Shown: positions 53,784-63,371 of the stretch, in pieces
Layout: each line of letters starts with the position of its first letter
How positions within the stretch are numbered: the stretch's first letter is position 1
NCBI RefSeq assembly: GCF_004770995.1
Contig: NZ_RQHW01000047.1
Span: forward strand, 558,001-622,000
Direction of reading: 5' to 3'
DNA: 64,000 nucleotides
Origin: Leptospira idonii
GTDB lineage: Bacteria > Spirochaetota > Leptospiria > Leptospirales > Leptospiraceae
Program-made: the position numbers and the translations under genes
The notes under the pieces: generated by a model
Told to the model about the DNA's origin: nothing
Database searches by the model: none
Seen by the model: only the letters and a program-made list of their open reading frames with translations

Positions 53784-55886
53784 ATGGATATCGGAAGAAT
53801 CATCTTTCACCTTCTTTTTACAGTTTTCTTCATCGCCGCAAACGTAGTATTTGTGCGAGCCATCCTTTACCGTTTGCGTCTGATCTTCCAAGGAAGACCA
53901 GCATCGTTTAACGAAGACATTCAAAAGAACCCGAACATTCCATTCCGAATCAAGAGTTTCTTTGAAAACGTAGTTCTTCAAAAGAAGAACTTCAGAGAAC
54001 CTCTTCGTGGAATCATGCACGCGTTTATTTTCTACGGGTTTCTTGTTTATACCATCCATACAACCAGCCAAATGATTGCGGGTGTCTTCGGATACCTAAT
54101 GGATGATCCTTATCATTTCGCTCTTCCTGAATTTTTGTTAGGCGAAACGGTAAATCACATCTACGAACAGACTGTAAATTACGTTTCCCTTCTGGTTCTT
54201 ACCGGTCTAGGTTTCTTTGCATGGAGAAGATGGATCAAAAAAGCGAAAGGTTTGGATGTTCATTCTCCTGCTTCCGCAGTAGTAATCAGCATGATCGGAA
54301 CTCTTATGATCACCACCCTACTTGGGAACGGTGCGAAAACGGTAGCCGCTACTTATTTTTCTCATGCAGGTCTCATCGACGGTGCCATCGGTAAAGTTTG
54401 GGAAGCTGTAGGAGTAAGTAATTCTTCTGCGGATCTAGTGTTCCAAATTATGTGGTGGGGTCACATCCTCACTGTATTCTCTTTCATGTTGTATGTTCCT
54501 ACTTCCAAACATGCCCACTTAATCTTTGCACCTATCAATTACTTCTTCGCAACAGATACTCCTAAAGGTCAGTTGTCCAAACTTAATTTGGATGATGAAA
54601 ATGCTGTCTGGGGATCGAACAGAGTGGAAGACTTCCCTTGGCCGAACCTTTTAGACGGTATGTCTTGTATCGAGTGTGGTCGTTGCCAAGTAGAATGTCC
54701 TGCAAACAGAACGGGTAAGATGTTAAACCCGAAAGCGATCATCGTAGAACTCAAACACCAATTGCTCGAAAAAATGCCTGAAGTGGACCAAGCTCGTGCC
54801 GGCAAAACCAGAGAAGAAGCTGCGGAAGCAGTTGCCGCTTTGGAAACAGGAGTCATCAACTCTCATGAAGGTCTCAGCGAAGAATCCATTTGGGGATGTA
54901 CCACTTGTTATGCGTGCGTAGAAGCTTGCCCAGTAGGCAACAACCAAGTGAATGCAATCATCGAGATGAGAAGACACTTAGTTCTTGCCGAATCCAAAAT
55001 GAGTCCAGAGCTCCAAAAAGCTTTTACCAATATGGAGAACAATTCCAATCCATGGGGTGTGGGCGCTCACACTCGTGCCGATTGGGCACAAGGTTTAGAT
55101 GTAAAAGTTCTTTCCGAAGCGGAAGACAAAAACGTAGACGTACTCTATTGGGTAGGCTGCGCAGGAGCTTTCGACGAACGTAACAAAAAAATCTCCCGCG
55201 ACTTCGTAAAGATCATGCAAAAGGCGGATGTCAACTTCGGAATTCTTGGAACGGAAGAAGGTTGTTCTGGAGACTCCGCAAGACGAGGAGGAAATGAATA
55301 CCTCTACCAAACGTTAGCTCAACAAAATGTGGATACGATCAACGGTTACGGAATCAAAAAAATCGTAACAGCTTGTCCTCACTGTTACAACACGATCAAA
55401 AACGAATACCCTCAATTTGGCGGGGATTTCGAAGTGATCCATCACTCAGAATACATCAACCAGCTTTCCAAAGACGGTAAAATCGACGTGAAAGTTGCGG
55501 ATGATGCGAATGCAGGAAAATACACTTACCATGACTCTTGTTACATCGGTAGATATAACAACAATTATGAGAATCCTAGAGACGTTGTGAAAAAAGTTTC
55601 CGGCGGAAAACTGGAAGAAGCAGTCGATCATCATAGCAAAGGACTCTGTTGCGGTGCCGGCGGGGCTCAGTATTGGATGGAAGAACACGTGGATGAATCC
55701 AATCCGGAAAGTATGCGTGTAAATAGCAAACGGACCGGTCAGCTTTTGGATACAGGTGCGACTACGATTGCTACCGCATGTCCTTTCTGTATTACGATGA
55801 TTACTGACGGCGTCAAAGCTGCAGAAAAGATCGATTCTGTAAAAGTAAAAGACATTGCTGAGTTAGTTGCGGAAAATTTAAACTAA
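53784..55886 (+). CDS. Membrane Fe-S oxidoreductase, ETF:menaquinone oxidoreductase-like (HdrD/GlpC type)
   Basis: A 700-residue protein. The N-terminal half (about 1-255) is a NarI-like b-type membrane domain with five or six spans. Two ferredoxin-type 4Fe-4S motifs follow (CIECGRCQVECP near 294 and CTTCYACVEACP near 373), then two CCG domains (CPHCYNT, CCGAGGAQYW). This architecture fits EMO, the complex that passes electrons from ETF to menaquinone in beta-oxidation. It diverges from mqnC, which makes menaquinone. The ETF genes are not in the window. Confidence 0.85.
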   Translation: MDIGRIIFHLLFTVFFIAANVVFVRAILYRLRLIFQGRPASFNEDIQKNPNIPFRIKSFFENVVLQKKNFREPLRGIMHAFIFYGFLVYTIHTTSQMIAGVFGYLMDDPYHFALPEFLLGETVNHIYEQTVNYVSLLVLTGLGFFAWRRWIKKAKGLDVHSPASAVVISMIGTLMITTLLGNGAKTVAATYFSHAGLIDGAIGKVWEAVGVSNSSADLVFQIMWWGHILTVFSFMLYVPTSKHAHLIFAPINYFFATDTPKGQLSKLNLDDENAVWGSNRVEDFPWPNLLDGMSCIECGRCQVECPANRTGKMLNPKAIIVELKHQLLEKMPEVDQARAGKTREEAAEAVAALETGVINSHEGLSEESIWGCTTCYACVEACPVGNNQVNAIIEMRRHLVLAESKMSPELQKAFTNMENNSNPWGVGAHTRADWAQGLDVKVLSEAEDKNVDVLYWVGCAGAFDERNKKISRDFVKIMQKADVNFGILGTEEGCSGDSARRGGNEYLYQTLAQQNVDTINGYGIKKIVTACPHCYNTIKNEYPQFGGDFEVIHHSEYINQLSKDGKIDVKVADDANAGKYTYHDSCYIGRYNNNYENPRDVVKKVSGGKLEEAVDHHSKGLCCGAGGAQYWMEEHVDESNPESMRVNSKRTGQLLDTGATTIATACPFCITMITDGVKAAEKIDSVKVKDIAELVAENLN

Positions 55887-55889
55887 CTC

Positions 55890-56735
55890 ATGTCCCCTGA
55901 AGGAGGAATACATACTGGATTCTCAAGAAGATTCAATATGTATCTTCCCTCCTTCGGGTTGTTCTTATCTCTACTTCTCTTACTGAATTTTTTCCCTCTT
56001 CTTTCCGAATCCAATCCTACTGAATTTCCCAAAGATGGGATCGTCATCACTGTAGAAAAAGGACAAACCTTATCCACTATCTCCAAAACTTATTTGGATG
56101 ATCCCAGAAAGTGGAAAGAACTTCTAAAATCGAACAAAATAGATAACCCCAATTTAATTCTTCCTGGAATGAAACTTTGGGTTCCTGCCAGTTTAGGAAA
56201 AAAACCGATCGCAGAAATTGCAAGAACGCAAGGAGAAACGGAAGTTCTGCTTGCTTCTCAAAAAAAGACATCTTGGGAAAATCCATCCTTAGGACTTGGA
56301 CTCTATCTGAGAGACGAAGCAAGAACCAAATTAGAATCCTACCTAGAATTGATTTTAAACAACGGCTCGCTTCTGGAATTAGCACCGAACAGTCATGTGG
56401 TAATGGAAAAAGTAAAAACCGATTCCGAGCCGGACTCTTTTCTATTACGAAAAGGAAGACTGAGGGCCATCATCTCCAAAGAACAATCGACTCCTCCCAA
56501 AAAGATGTTCATCCTGAAGACCCCTGCCGCAACTGCGGAAGTAAAGGGAACCGAATTCATTACGGAAGTGGATGAAAAAGAAAATACAAGCGTTGGCTGT
56601 CTGGAAGGAAAAGTAGAAGTATCCGCCCAGAAAGTTACCGTCGAACTCAATGCAGGTTATGCGACATTCGTAGAAAAAGGAAAACCTCCAACGACTCCTT
56701 TTTTGATCCCGAAAGCTCCCGAAATCAAACCATGA
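55890..56735 (+). CDS. LysM - FecR domain envelope protein
   Basis: A protein of up to 281 residues. It has a signal peptide (hydrophobic stretch about 17-42), a LysM domain (about 49-105, VEKGQTLSTISKTYL) that should bind peptidoglycan, and a FecR-type domain (about 150-260) with ELAPNSHVVMEK and AEVKGTEFITEV. The start is open: ATG at 55890 or 55938; an AAGGAGG lies between them but has no in-frame start at the right distance. It precedes two genes, overlapped by the next one by 4 bp. Confidence 0.82.
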   Translation: MSPEGGIHTGFSRRFNMYLPSFGLFLSLLLLLNFFPLLSESNPTEFPKDGIVITVEKGQTLSTISKTYLDDPRKWKELLKSNKIDNPNLILPGMKLWVPASLGKKPIAEIARTQGETEVLLASQKKTSWENPSLGLGLYLRDEARTKLESYLELILNNGSLLELAPNSHVVMEKVKTDSEPDSFLLRKGRLRAIISKEQSTPPKKMFILKTPAATAEVKGTEFITEVDEKENTSVGCLEGKVEVSAQKVTVELNAGYATFVEKGKPPTTPFLIPKAPEIKP

Positions 56736-57682
56736 ATATTTTTTCCCTTTTCTTTTTTGGGATTCTCTTTTTTCTATCTCCTCTTTTCGCAGAAACGGAA
56801 ATTCCCCCAGATGAGTTTCGTATGACTGCCTATTTGGATTCAGAAAATCCGATCATCCTGGAATATGAGGTGGAGTTTTGGAGAGAAAAAGAAGGGAACG
56901 TTTTGAACGGAAAAAACTTTCCCATTTCAAAACTGGTGCCACCGGGGAGGGTTGTGCTTTCTGTTCCTCAAGACTATCAATTCTTCAGAGTTAGGGCAGT
57001 AGCAAGAATGAATATCAGAGGTTTTTGGACAGAGTTCAACCAAATCCGAAGGTATCCTCTTACGAACCAAACAAGCCAAACTCCCAAACAGGTATTTGTG
57101 CCTCGTCCCCAAACGAAACCGGACGTTTTTCTAAGTATAACCAATTCCAAGAATGAAAACTTAACTTATCTTACACGACAAAACGTCATCCTGCAAAGTT
57201 TTGACGACACTGAGACGAAATTCGTACACTACCGTTTTTCAGGAGAACCTTGGAAAAAAGAAGCCAAACCTTCCTTGGAAATCGCCAAAGACGGGTTTTA
57301 CGAACTGGAATACAGAGCTGAGGATGCACTGGGTAACGTCGAAAAATCGAACTATCTCAGCTTTTATGTGGATCAAACTCCTCCTAAAACGGATTTGCAA
57401 TTCCAATCGGAAAGTTTTCGAAAAGGAGAAGTTTTGTATTTATCTCCTAAACTCAAAATCGGCTTTTCCGTAGAGGAAGAAGGATCGGGGCTAGACTATT
57501 CTCTTTTTAGAAATTACTGCAAAGGAGAATCTCCTGGAGACTGGATTCAATATAAATCCCCTATTCCTTTTTCCATTTTATCGGAAAAATCTTGCAAAAA
57601 TGAAATCCATCTGGAATACTATAGCGTAGATAAGGTGGGGAATAAAGAATCCGTTTCCACTCTCACCTTTCGTCTTCCTTAA
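56732..57682 (+). CDS. Exported Ig-like / OmpL47-type beta-domain protein
   Basis: A 316-residue protein with a signal peptide ending LFAETE. The C-terminal half has two repeats of an Ig-like module (DGFYELEYRAEDALGNVEKS, then VDQTPPKTDL, then YYSVDKVGNKESVSTL) like the OmpL47 beta-domain of leptospiral outer-membrane adhesins. The N-terminal half has no recognised family. Overlaps the LysM/FecR gene; the phosphatase gene starts 10 bp downstream. Location is probably periplasmic or surface. Confidence 0.7.
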   Translation: MNIFSLFFFGILFFLSPLFAETEIPPDEFRMTAYLDSENPIILEYEVEFWREKEGNVLNGKNFPISKLVPPGRVVLSVPQDYQFFRVRAVARMNIRGFWTEFNQIRRYPLTNQTSQTPKQVFVPRPQTKPDVFLSITNSKNENLTYLTRQNVILQSFDDTETKFVHYRFSGEPWKKEAKPSLEIAKDGFYELEYRAEDALGNVEKSNYLSFYVDQTPPKTDLQFQSESFRKGEVLYLSPKLKIGFSVEEEGSGLDYSLFRNYCKGESPGDWIQYKSPIPFSILSEKSCKNEIHLEYYSVDKVGNKESVSTLTFRLP

Positions 57683-57692
57683 TATACACGAA

Positions 57693-59618
57693 ATGCAAAA
57701 ACTCAAGGGATATCTCCGTTCCTTTCAATCGATCTTTGAGATCATACGATCAAAATCGTTTCTAAAACTGTTTTTTTCCCTCTTTTTTCTCATCATACTT
57801 CCCTATGCGATTTATATCACCTCGGTTCTTTACTCCAATTATTCGGAGTCCCTGGATTGGAACTACAGATTTCAATTAACAAGAGTTCAATTGTTAGCTA
57901 TCGATTTGGAAAACCACATCAGAGACCATCTGCTCGTTCAATCCAAAGATAAAATCCATTACTTCAAAGGAAATCCGGAGGAACTTAGCCTTCATCCGGT
58001 TCTTTCCAAATGTTTTCCGAATACGATTCCTAAAGAATTTTTGGAAGAAAGATCCGCTTATTTTTTCCCTTGCGTTGTGGACTCTTCGGAGGAAACGAAT
58101 TGGATTTTGCTCTTGGAAGGAAAATCTGTCTGGGTTTATTCCGCCGATTTTCTGGAAGACTTGCTTCTGGACACTCCCTATAGCGAGCCGAACGAAACTA
58201 TTTTTATCGTAAATAACGACGGCTCTTACGGAATCTCCAGTTTGATAGAAGACGGTTTTCAGATCAACCAAGGTTGGTCAGAATCGATTCTTTCTTCCAT
58301 AAAAGAAGCGGGGAAACTTCCTAAAATCAGGGAAGTGACGAACAAAGAAACTTACTTTCTCTCCAGTTTCCCTTTGTACGGACTTCCCTTTCATCTGTTC
58401 GTTGCTAGCCCGAAAGAATCCATTCTTATCCCCATCAGAAAGGAACTATTTCAAAATATCATTTTCCTATCATTGTTAGGTGTATTGTCCATAGGTCTCT
58501 CCGCTTGGATTGCAGGAAGAGAAATGGAGGACAAAAGAAAACTCAATATAGTATTCAATGAATTCCCCCATGCAGCCGCATTGTACGATCTGGATGGAAA
58601 AATCCTTTTGATCAATCCCATTCTGGAATCGAAAATATCGATTCGAAACTTGTTCGTATCGAATAAGTCAGTTTATGATCTTCTGAATGAAGAAGCGGTT
58701 TTATTTCTTTCCAATGCAAGAAAGAACAAAGACTCAATCGCCAATACAAGAAAAGAAGAATGGGAAACTGTCGGCACAGACGAAGAAACGGTATTTTTAG
58801 AGATCCAATTCCATCTTTGGTATCTGGACAATAACACAAATAATGCGAGAGGTTCTCTCGTATTGGTTCAGGACATCACCAGTAAAAAACTAGTCTTTGA
58901 AAAAGAGATGGGTTATGCAAAAACGCTTCAAAAAAAATACCTTCCTCAGGCAAGAATACAAATCCCCAATCTGTCTTATGATTATTTCTATCAACCTCTC
59001 ATCCAAGTAGGGGGGGATTATTACGATTTTCTGGATCTAGGTAACGATCGTTATATATTTGTTATCGCGGATATCGTCGGTCACGGAGTGCAGGCTGCAA
59101 TGATGATGACGGTAGTGCGTGTTTTGTTTCATCAAATCGTAAAAGAAACGACCGTCCCTGGAGAAATTTTGGTAAAAATGAATTCAGGGGTTAGGAACAA
59201 TCTCCCCGATTCTTATTCCTTCGTCCCTCTCCATTTCCTTTGTTTCGACTTCAAAACGAATGTGATTCAATATGGAAATGCAGGCCATCCTGGAATGATC
59301 CATATTTCTCAGAATCAAATTTCCATTCCGGAAAGATTGAATCCTATGTTAGGAATGCTTCCCAATTTCACTCCCAAGATTTTAGAACTTCCGATTCGGA
59401 AAGAGGACAGGTTTTATCTTTTTACGGACGGATTGCGAGATGTGCGAAACCTAAAAAAGGAAGAATTGGGAGACGATGAACTTGTTTCTTTCTTTCTGGA
59501 GAGGAGTTCTTCCCCCATGACTCAAGTGAAAGACGAACTGATTCAAAAAATAAAAATGTATTCCCAAGGTGCCACCTATCCGGATGACATCACATGGATC
59601 GGACTTCACATCAATTAA
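57693..59618 (+). CDS. Membrane PP2C (SpoIIE/RsbU-type) phosphatase with PAS-like domain
   Basis: A 641-residue sensor phosphatase: cytoplasmic N-terminus, membrane span (about 28-50), extracytoplasmic sensor (about 55-250), second span (about 255-275), a PAS-like region (about 290-395), and a C-terminal PP2C domain (about 415-640) with QVGGDYYDFLDL, IADIVGHGVQAAMMMT and LFTDGLRDVRN. It likely dephosphorylates an anti-anti-sigma protein in response to an envelope signal. It forms an operon with the LysM/FecR and Ig-like genes. Confidence 0.9.
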   Translation: MQKLKGYLRSFQSIFEIIRSKSFLKLFFSLFFLIILPYAIYITSVLYSNYSESLDWNYRFQLTRVQLLAIDLENHIRDHLLVQSKDKIHYFKGNPEELSLHPVLSKCFPNTIPKEFLEERSAYFFPCVVDSSEETNWILLLEGKSVWVYSADFLEDLLLDTPYSEPNETIFIVNNDGSYGISSLIEDGFQINQGWSESILSSIKEAGKLPKIREVTNKETYFLSSFPLYGLPFHLFVASPKESILIPIRKELFQNIIFLSLLGVLSIGLSAWIAGREMEDKRKLNIVFNEFPHAAALYDLDGKILLINPILESKISIRNLFVSNKSVYDLLNEEAVLFLSNARKNKDSIANTRKEEWETVGTDEETVFLEIQFHLWYLDNNTNNARGSLVLVQDITSKKLVFEKEMGYAKTLQKKYLPQARIQIPNLSYDYFYQPLIQVGGDYYDFLDLGNDRYIFVIADIVGHGVQAAMMMTVVRVLFHQIVKETTVPGEILVKMNSGVRNNLPDSYSFVPLHFLCFDFKTNVIQYGNAGHPGMIHISQNQISIPERLNPMLGMLPNFTPKILELPIRKEDRFYLFTDGLRDVRNLKKEELGDDELVSFFLERSSSPMTQVKDELIQKIKMYSQGATYPDDITWIGLHIN

Positions 59619-61204
59619 CTTTCCAGAGGCGGAGAAGCGAGTAGATTGATTTCCTCATTGTTTTTCTGAAAATAATTCATATCCCATTCCGTATCGAAAA
59701 GCAAAGCAGCGTTGCCGTGCATGTCTTCCACCAAATTCGCATTCGATGGAACTTTCGATTTATCGTCAGGAGAAATCCACCTAGAGATGGCATAAGGCAG
59801 AATGTGTAAATTCGTATCAGCGCTGTATTCGTCTTTCAGTCTTCTTTGAAACACTTCGAACTGAAGTTTTCCCATGGCGCCTATAATGGGAACTCCTCCT
59901 CCGATGGTTCTGGAAGTAAACAAGTGTAAGATGCCTTCCTCTGCCAATTGATCCAATCCCTTCTTGAAGGATTTCAATTGAATCGTGTCTTTGCAAGAAA
60001 TCGTAGCGAAAAGTTCCGGAGCGAAACTGGGAAGAGGTCTGAGAAGAGGAGCATTTCCACTGGAAAGAATATCTCCGATTTTGAATGTTCCCGGATTCAC
60101 TAGTCCGATGATGTCTCCCGGATAAGCAAGATCCACAGTGTTGCGGTCTTGACCGAAAAATGCGAAGGAAGAAGATAACTTAACTTGTTTGTCCAGACGG
60201 TTGTGGTTTACGTTGAGTCCTCTTTCAAAGACTCCGGAACAAACTCGTAAAAAGGCGATTCTATCTCTATGCGCCTTATTCATGTTTGCTTGTACTTTGA
60301 ATACAAATGCGCTGAAAGGAGAATGAACCGGATCCAAAAGGTTCCCGTCTCTCAGAGGAACATAGTCCGGAGCGGGAGCCAGTTGCAAAAATTTATTCAG
60401 AAACAATTCCACACCGAAATTGTTTACCGCAGAACCGAAGTAAACGGGAGTTTCTCTCCCTGCCAGGAAGGAATTGATGTCTACGGAACCGATTCCGTTT
60501 TCCACTAAGTCGATTTGCTCACGGAAAGCGGAAACTATCTCCGCATCGAATTGTTCATCTAACTCAGGATCTGCGGGACCGGACACTCTAAAGCTGGATT
60601 TTTGTTTTCCTCCGGGAGTTCGATCGAATAGGAAAAGTTGTTTTTCCCTCAAATCGTAAACACCCTTAAAATCGTAACCGGTTCCCAAAGGCCAAACATC
60701 CGGCACTGCCTTGATACCCAAAACCTTTTCGATTTCGTCCAAGAGAGCATATAGATCCTTGGTGGGACGGTCCATTTTATTGATAAAAGTGATGATGGGG
60801 ATTCCTCTATCCCGACAAACACGGAATAGTTTTACAGTTTGAGGTTCTACCCCTTTCCCCGCATCCAAAACCATGACCGCAGTATCGGCAGCCATGAGAG
60901 TTCGGTATGTGTCTTCCGAAAAGTCTTCGTGACCGGGTGTATCTAGTAAATTGAGAATGGATTCGTTGTATTCAAATTGAAGAGCCGCTGAAGTGATGGA
61001 AATTCCCCTTTCCTTTTCCATTGCCATCCAATCTGAGGTGGCGGATTTACCTTCCTTTCTGGCCTTTACCGCTCCAGCAAGTTGGATGGCGCCTCCGTAA
61101 AGGAGAAGCTTTTCGGTAAGGGTGGTTTTTCCGGCATCCGGGTGGGCAATGATGGCAAAAGTTTTGCGACGTTTTACCTCTTTTTCAATCAATTCAGGGG
61201 ACAT
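59615..61204 (-). CDS. prfC: Peptide chain release factor 3
   Basis: Translational GTPase that recycles RF1/RF2. The 529-residue protein has the P-loop AHPDAGKTTLTEKLL, GAVKARKEGKSATSDWM (the RF3-specific segment), DTPGHEDFSEDTYRT, NKMDRPTKD, and the C-terminal GAMGKLQFEVFQRRL. ATG at 61204. Its 3' end overlaps the converging phosphatase gene by 4 bp. Confidence 0.96.
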   Translation of the reverse strand: MSPELIEKEVKRRKTFAIIAHPDAGKTTLTEKLLLYGGAIQLAGAVKARKEGKSATSDWMAMEKERGISITSAALQFEYNESILNLLDTPGHEDFSEDTYRTLMAADTAVMVLDAGKGVEPQTVKLFRVCRDRGIPIITFINKMDRPTKDLYALLDEIEKVLGIKAVPDVWPLGTGYDFKGVYDLREKQLFLFDRTPGGKQKSSFRVSGPADPELDEQFDAEIVSAFREQIDLVENGIGSVDINSFLAGRETPVYFGSAVNNFGVELFLNKFLQLAPAPDYVPLRDGNLLDPVHSPFSAFVFKVQANMNKAHRDRIAFLRVCSGVFERGLNVNHNRLDKQVKLSSSFAFFGQDRNTVDLAYPGDIIGLVNPGTFKIGDILSSGNAPLLRPLPSFAPELFATISCKDTIQLKSFKKGLDQLAEEGILHLFTSRTIGGGVPIIGAMGKLQFEVFQRRLKDEYSADTNLHILPYAISRWISPDDKSKVPSNANLVEDMHGNAALLFDTEWDMNYFQKNNEEINLLASPPLES

Positions 61205-61292
61205 AAATGCTATTCCATTCTGGGAAAAATCGGGATTCTGTCGAGAATAAAGAAGAATCGGCCAGAATTGTAGTCATTCTATGGGGAAGAGA

Positions 61293-61321
61293 TTGACTTT
61301 CCCATTATGTCCCATTAGATA
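61293..61321 (+). promoter_or_regulatory. Promoter of the NHL/TPR gene, with a tandem CCCATTA repeat
   Basis: TTGACT at 61293-61298 and TAGATA at 61316-61321, 17-base spacer, a good sigma70-type pair. Within the spacer CCCATTA repeats at 61301 and 61311, one helical turn apart, as in PhoB/OmpR-type sites. Transcription would start only about 10 bases before the TTG start codon. Confidence 0.55.
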
Positions 61322-61337
61322 GGGAGGGGAGATTGTT

Positions 61338-63371
61338 TTGAGACGAGTCATTATTTTTCTTTTTCTAATCCTGACCACTCGGATTTTCTCCATCGACTTC
61401 CCCCATTTCCAATTAGGGGAAGATGCAGCCAAAGAAGAGTTCAAAAAAGGGATCACCTATAAAAACCTAAAACAATATTCCGCCGCCAAGGAAAGATTTC
61501 AAAAAGCGGTCTCTCTAAAGAAAGATTTCCACCTAGCAAGGCTGGAACTAGCAAACAACTACTTTCTATTAGGCGAATGGGAACAGTCCTTGGAAGAGTT
61601 GGAAATACTTTCCTCCCTGAATAAGAACGATCTTCTCCTTCAAAATAAAATCGAAGTCCTCCGCCTCAGCATTGCAGGAGGAAGTTCCTCGTTAGAAAGA
61701 ACTTATTTCAAGACATTGGATGGAGACGGTTTCCGGGGGAAACGTTTTAGAAATCCTGTGGATATCGTTTTCGATGAAGACGGTAATTTTTATATCGCAG
61801 GATTCGAAACTTCCAACATAGTTCAATTCAATTCAAACGGAGAACCGATCTCAAACTGGAAAGGAAGTTTCACTAAAAAAATAGAAAAGCCTGTAGCACT
61901 CGCATATCACAATAAAAAGATATACGTATGTGACTTCGCCAAAGATGAGATTTTAATTTTCGATCTGAAAGGAAAATTGTTGAGTTCCGTAGGAGGAACA
62001 GGGAACGGAAAAGGAAAATTCCATGGCCCTGCAGGAATCAGCTTCGACTCTAAGGGAAGTTTTTATGTTTCCGATTCGGGGAACAATAGAATCCAAAAAT
62101 TCAGTCCTACAGGAGAATTCGAAATCCAATTCGAAGGAATGGATGGGAATCGTCTGAAAAATCCCGCAGGGATCTGCGTCTACGACCAAAAGATCTATGT
62201 AGTAGACAAAGACAATGTGCGAGTTCTAGTATTCGATACTGATGGAAACGTAGTTTCAAAAATCAGCAAAGACGATTGGAAAAAACCCAGAAATATACGT
62301 ATTTTCGAAAATCAAATCCATCTTACCGATGAACTAACAGGGATTTGGTCCTATTCTATGGATATGGGAGAATGGAAATTACTTCCCAGATTCAGAGATA
62401 AAAAAGGGGTTTATAGAGTATTGACTCGCCCCTTTGCAGTCAATGTCGATTCCACAGGATCCTTCTATGCAGTGGACTACGGAAGACATAGAGTCGACGT
62501 ATTCGTAGCCAAAAACACACTTCTATCCAACTTAGATCTGAAGATAGAAGCCATCGATACGGCAGAGTTTCCTAATGTTCATATCTATACAAGGCTTCGC
62601 AATCGTTCCGGCAAAGAAGTGATAGGCGCAGACAGACTCGCTTTCCGAGTCTATGAAAACGACAACATGACTCCCCTATTCTCTTTGGCAAAAAAAGAGA
62701 AGTTGAATGAAAAGATGAATGTCGCTTTTGTTTATGAAAACAGCGAGGCATTGGCAAAAGCCAGACCTATTTTGGAAGACGGACTTTCTCCCTTTTTCAA
62801 ATCCCTTACGGAATGGGATTCTCTTTCTTTGTATCGTGCAGGGAAAGATGCAAATTTGATTCTTCCTAAAACACAGTCCCTTCTTGAGATTTTGGCTAAA
62901 ATCAGAGATTCTTCAAAGGAAGAAAAATGGAATTTCGGCAAAGCTTCCGTTATGGCATTGAACAAACTGACGACGAATGTAGGTCCGAGAGTGCTCGTGC
63001 TTTTAGTATCCGGAGAAAGCAGAGAACAAAGTTTTTTACAATATTCCAAAACCAGGATCGTAGAATACGCACGTTCCCATTCCATTCCTATCTTTGTTCT
63101 TTCCACTTCCCCCAAACAATCCGTTAGAAGGTCTTGGTTGGATATCACAGAACCGACAAACGGAAATTATATCGTTTTGGACGGGGAAGGAGAAGAAAGA
63201 CAACTTTATTCCACTCTTAGATCTTATTTGGACTACAGATACATTCTTTCCTACAAAACGGATACCAATCCCGATTTGATCGATCGTTACATCAAATTGG
63301 TGGTGGATGTGGAACATAGAAACGTAAAGGGAAAAGACGAAGGAGGTTATTTTGTTCCTGGTGAAAATTAG
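61338..63371 (+). CDS. Exported TPR - NHL propeller - VWA-like protein
   Basis: A 677-residue protein with a signal peptide, a TPR pair (about 30-100, KQYSAAKERFQKAVSLKKDF and later repeats), an NHL beta-propeller (about 130-385, with GFETSNIVQFNSNGEPI and SDSGNNRIQKFSPTGEF blades), and a C-terminal VWA-like region (about 430-670) whose metal motif DxSxS is absent. The start is TTG at 61338, preceded by AGGGGAG. It is a likely envelope scaffold. The next gene overlaps it by 11 bp. Confidence 0.75.
   Translation: MRRVIIFLFLILTTRIFSIDFPHFQLGEDAAKEEFKKGITYKNLKQYSAAKERFQKAVSLKKDFHLARLELANNYFLLGEWEQSLEELEILSSLNKNDLLLQNKIEVLRLSIAGGSSSLERTYFKTLDGDGFRGKRFRNPVDIVFDEDGNFYIAGFETSNIVQFNSNGEPISNWKGSFTKKIEKPVALAYHNKKIYVCDFAKDEILIFDLKGKLLSSVGGTGNGKGKFHGPAGISFDSKGSFYVSDSGNNRIQKFSPTGEFEIQFEGMDGNRLKNPAGICVYDQKIYVVDKDNVRVLVFDTDGNVVSKISKDDWKKPRNIRIFENQIHLTDELTGIWSYSMDMGEWKLLPRFRDKKGVYRVLTRPFAVNVDSTGSFYAVDYGRHRVDVFVAKNTLLSNLDLKIEAIDTAEFPNVHIYTRLRNRSGKEVIGADRLAFRVYENDNMTPLFSLAKKEKLNEKMNVAFVYENSEALAKARPILEDGLSPFFKSLTEWDSLSLYRAGKDANLILPKTQSLLEILAKIRDSSKEEKWNFGKASVMALNKLTTNVGPRVLVLLVSGESREQSFLQYSKTRIVEYARSHSIPIFVLSTSPKQSVRRSWLDITEPTNGNYIVLDGEGEERQLYSTLRSYLDYRYILSYKTDTNPDLIDRYIKLVVDVEHRNVKGKDEGGYFVPGEN

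Noticed and set aside
55899..55907. Strong AAGGAGG that might mark another start for the LysM/FecR gene
   Set aside because: No usable in-frame start codon follows at 4-12 bases; it encodes Glu-Gly-Gly, so probably chance.
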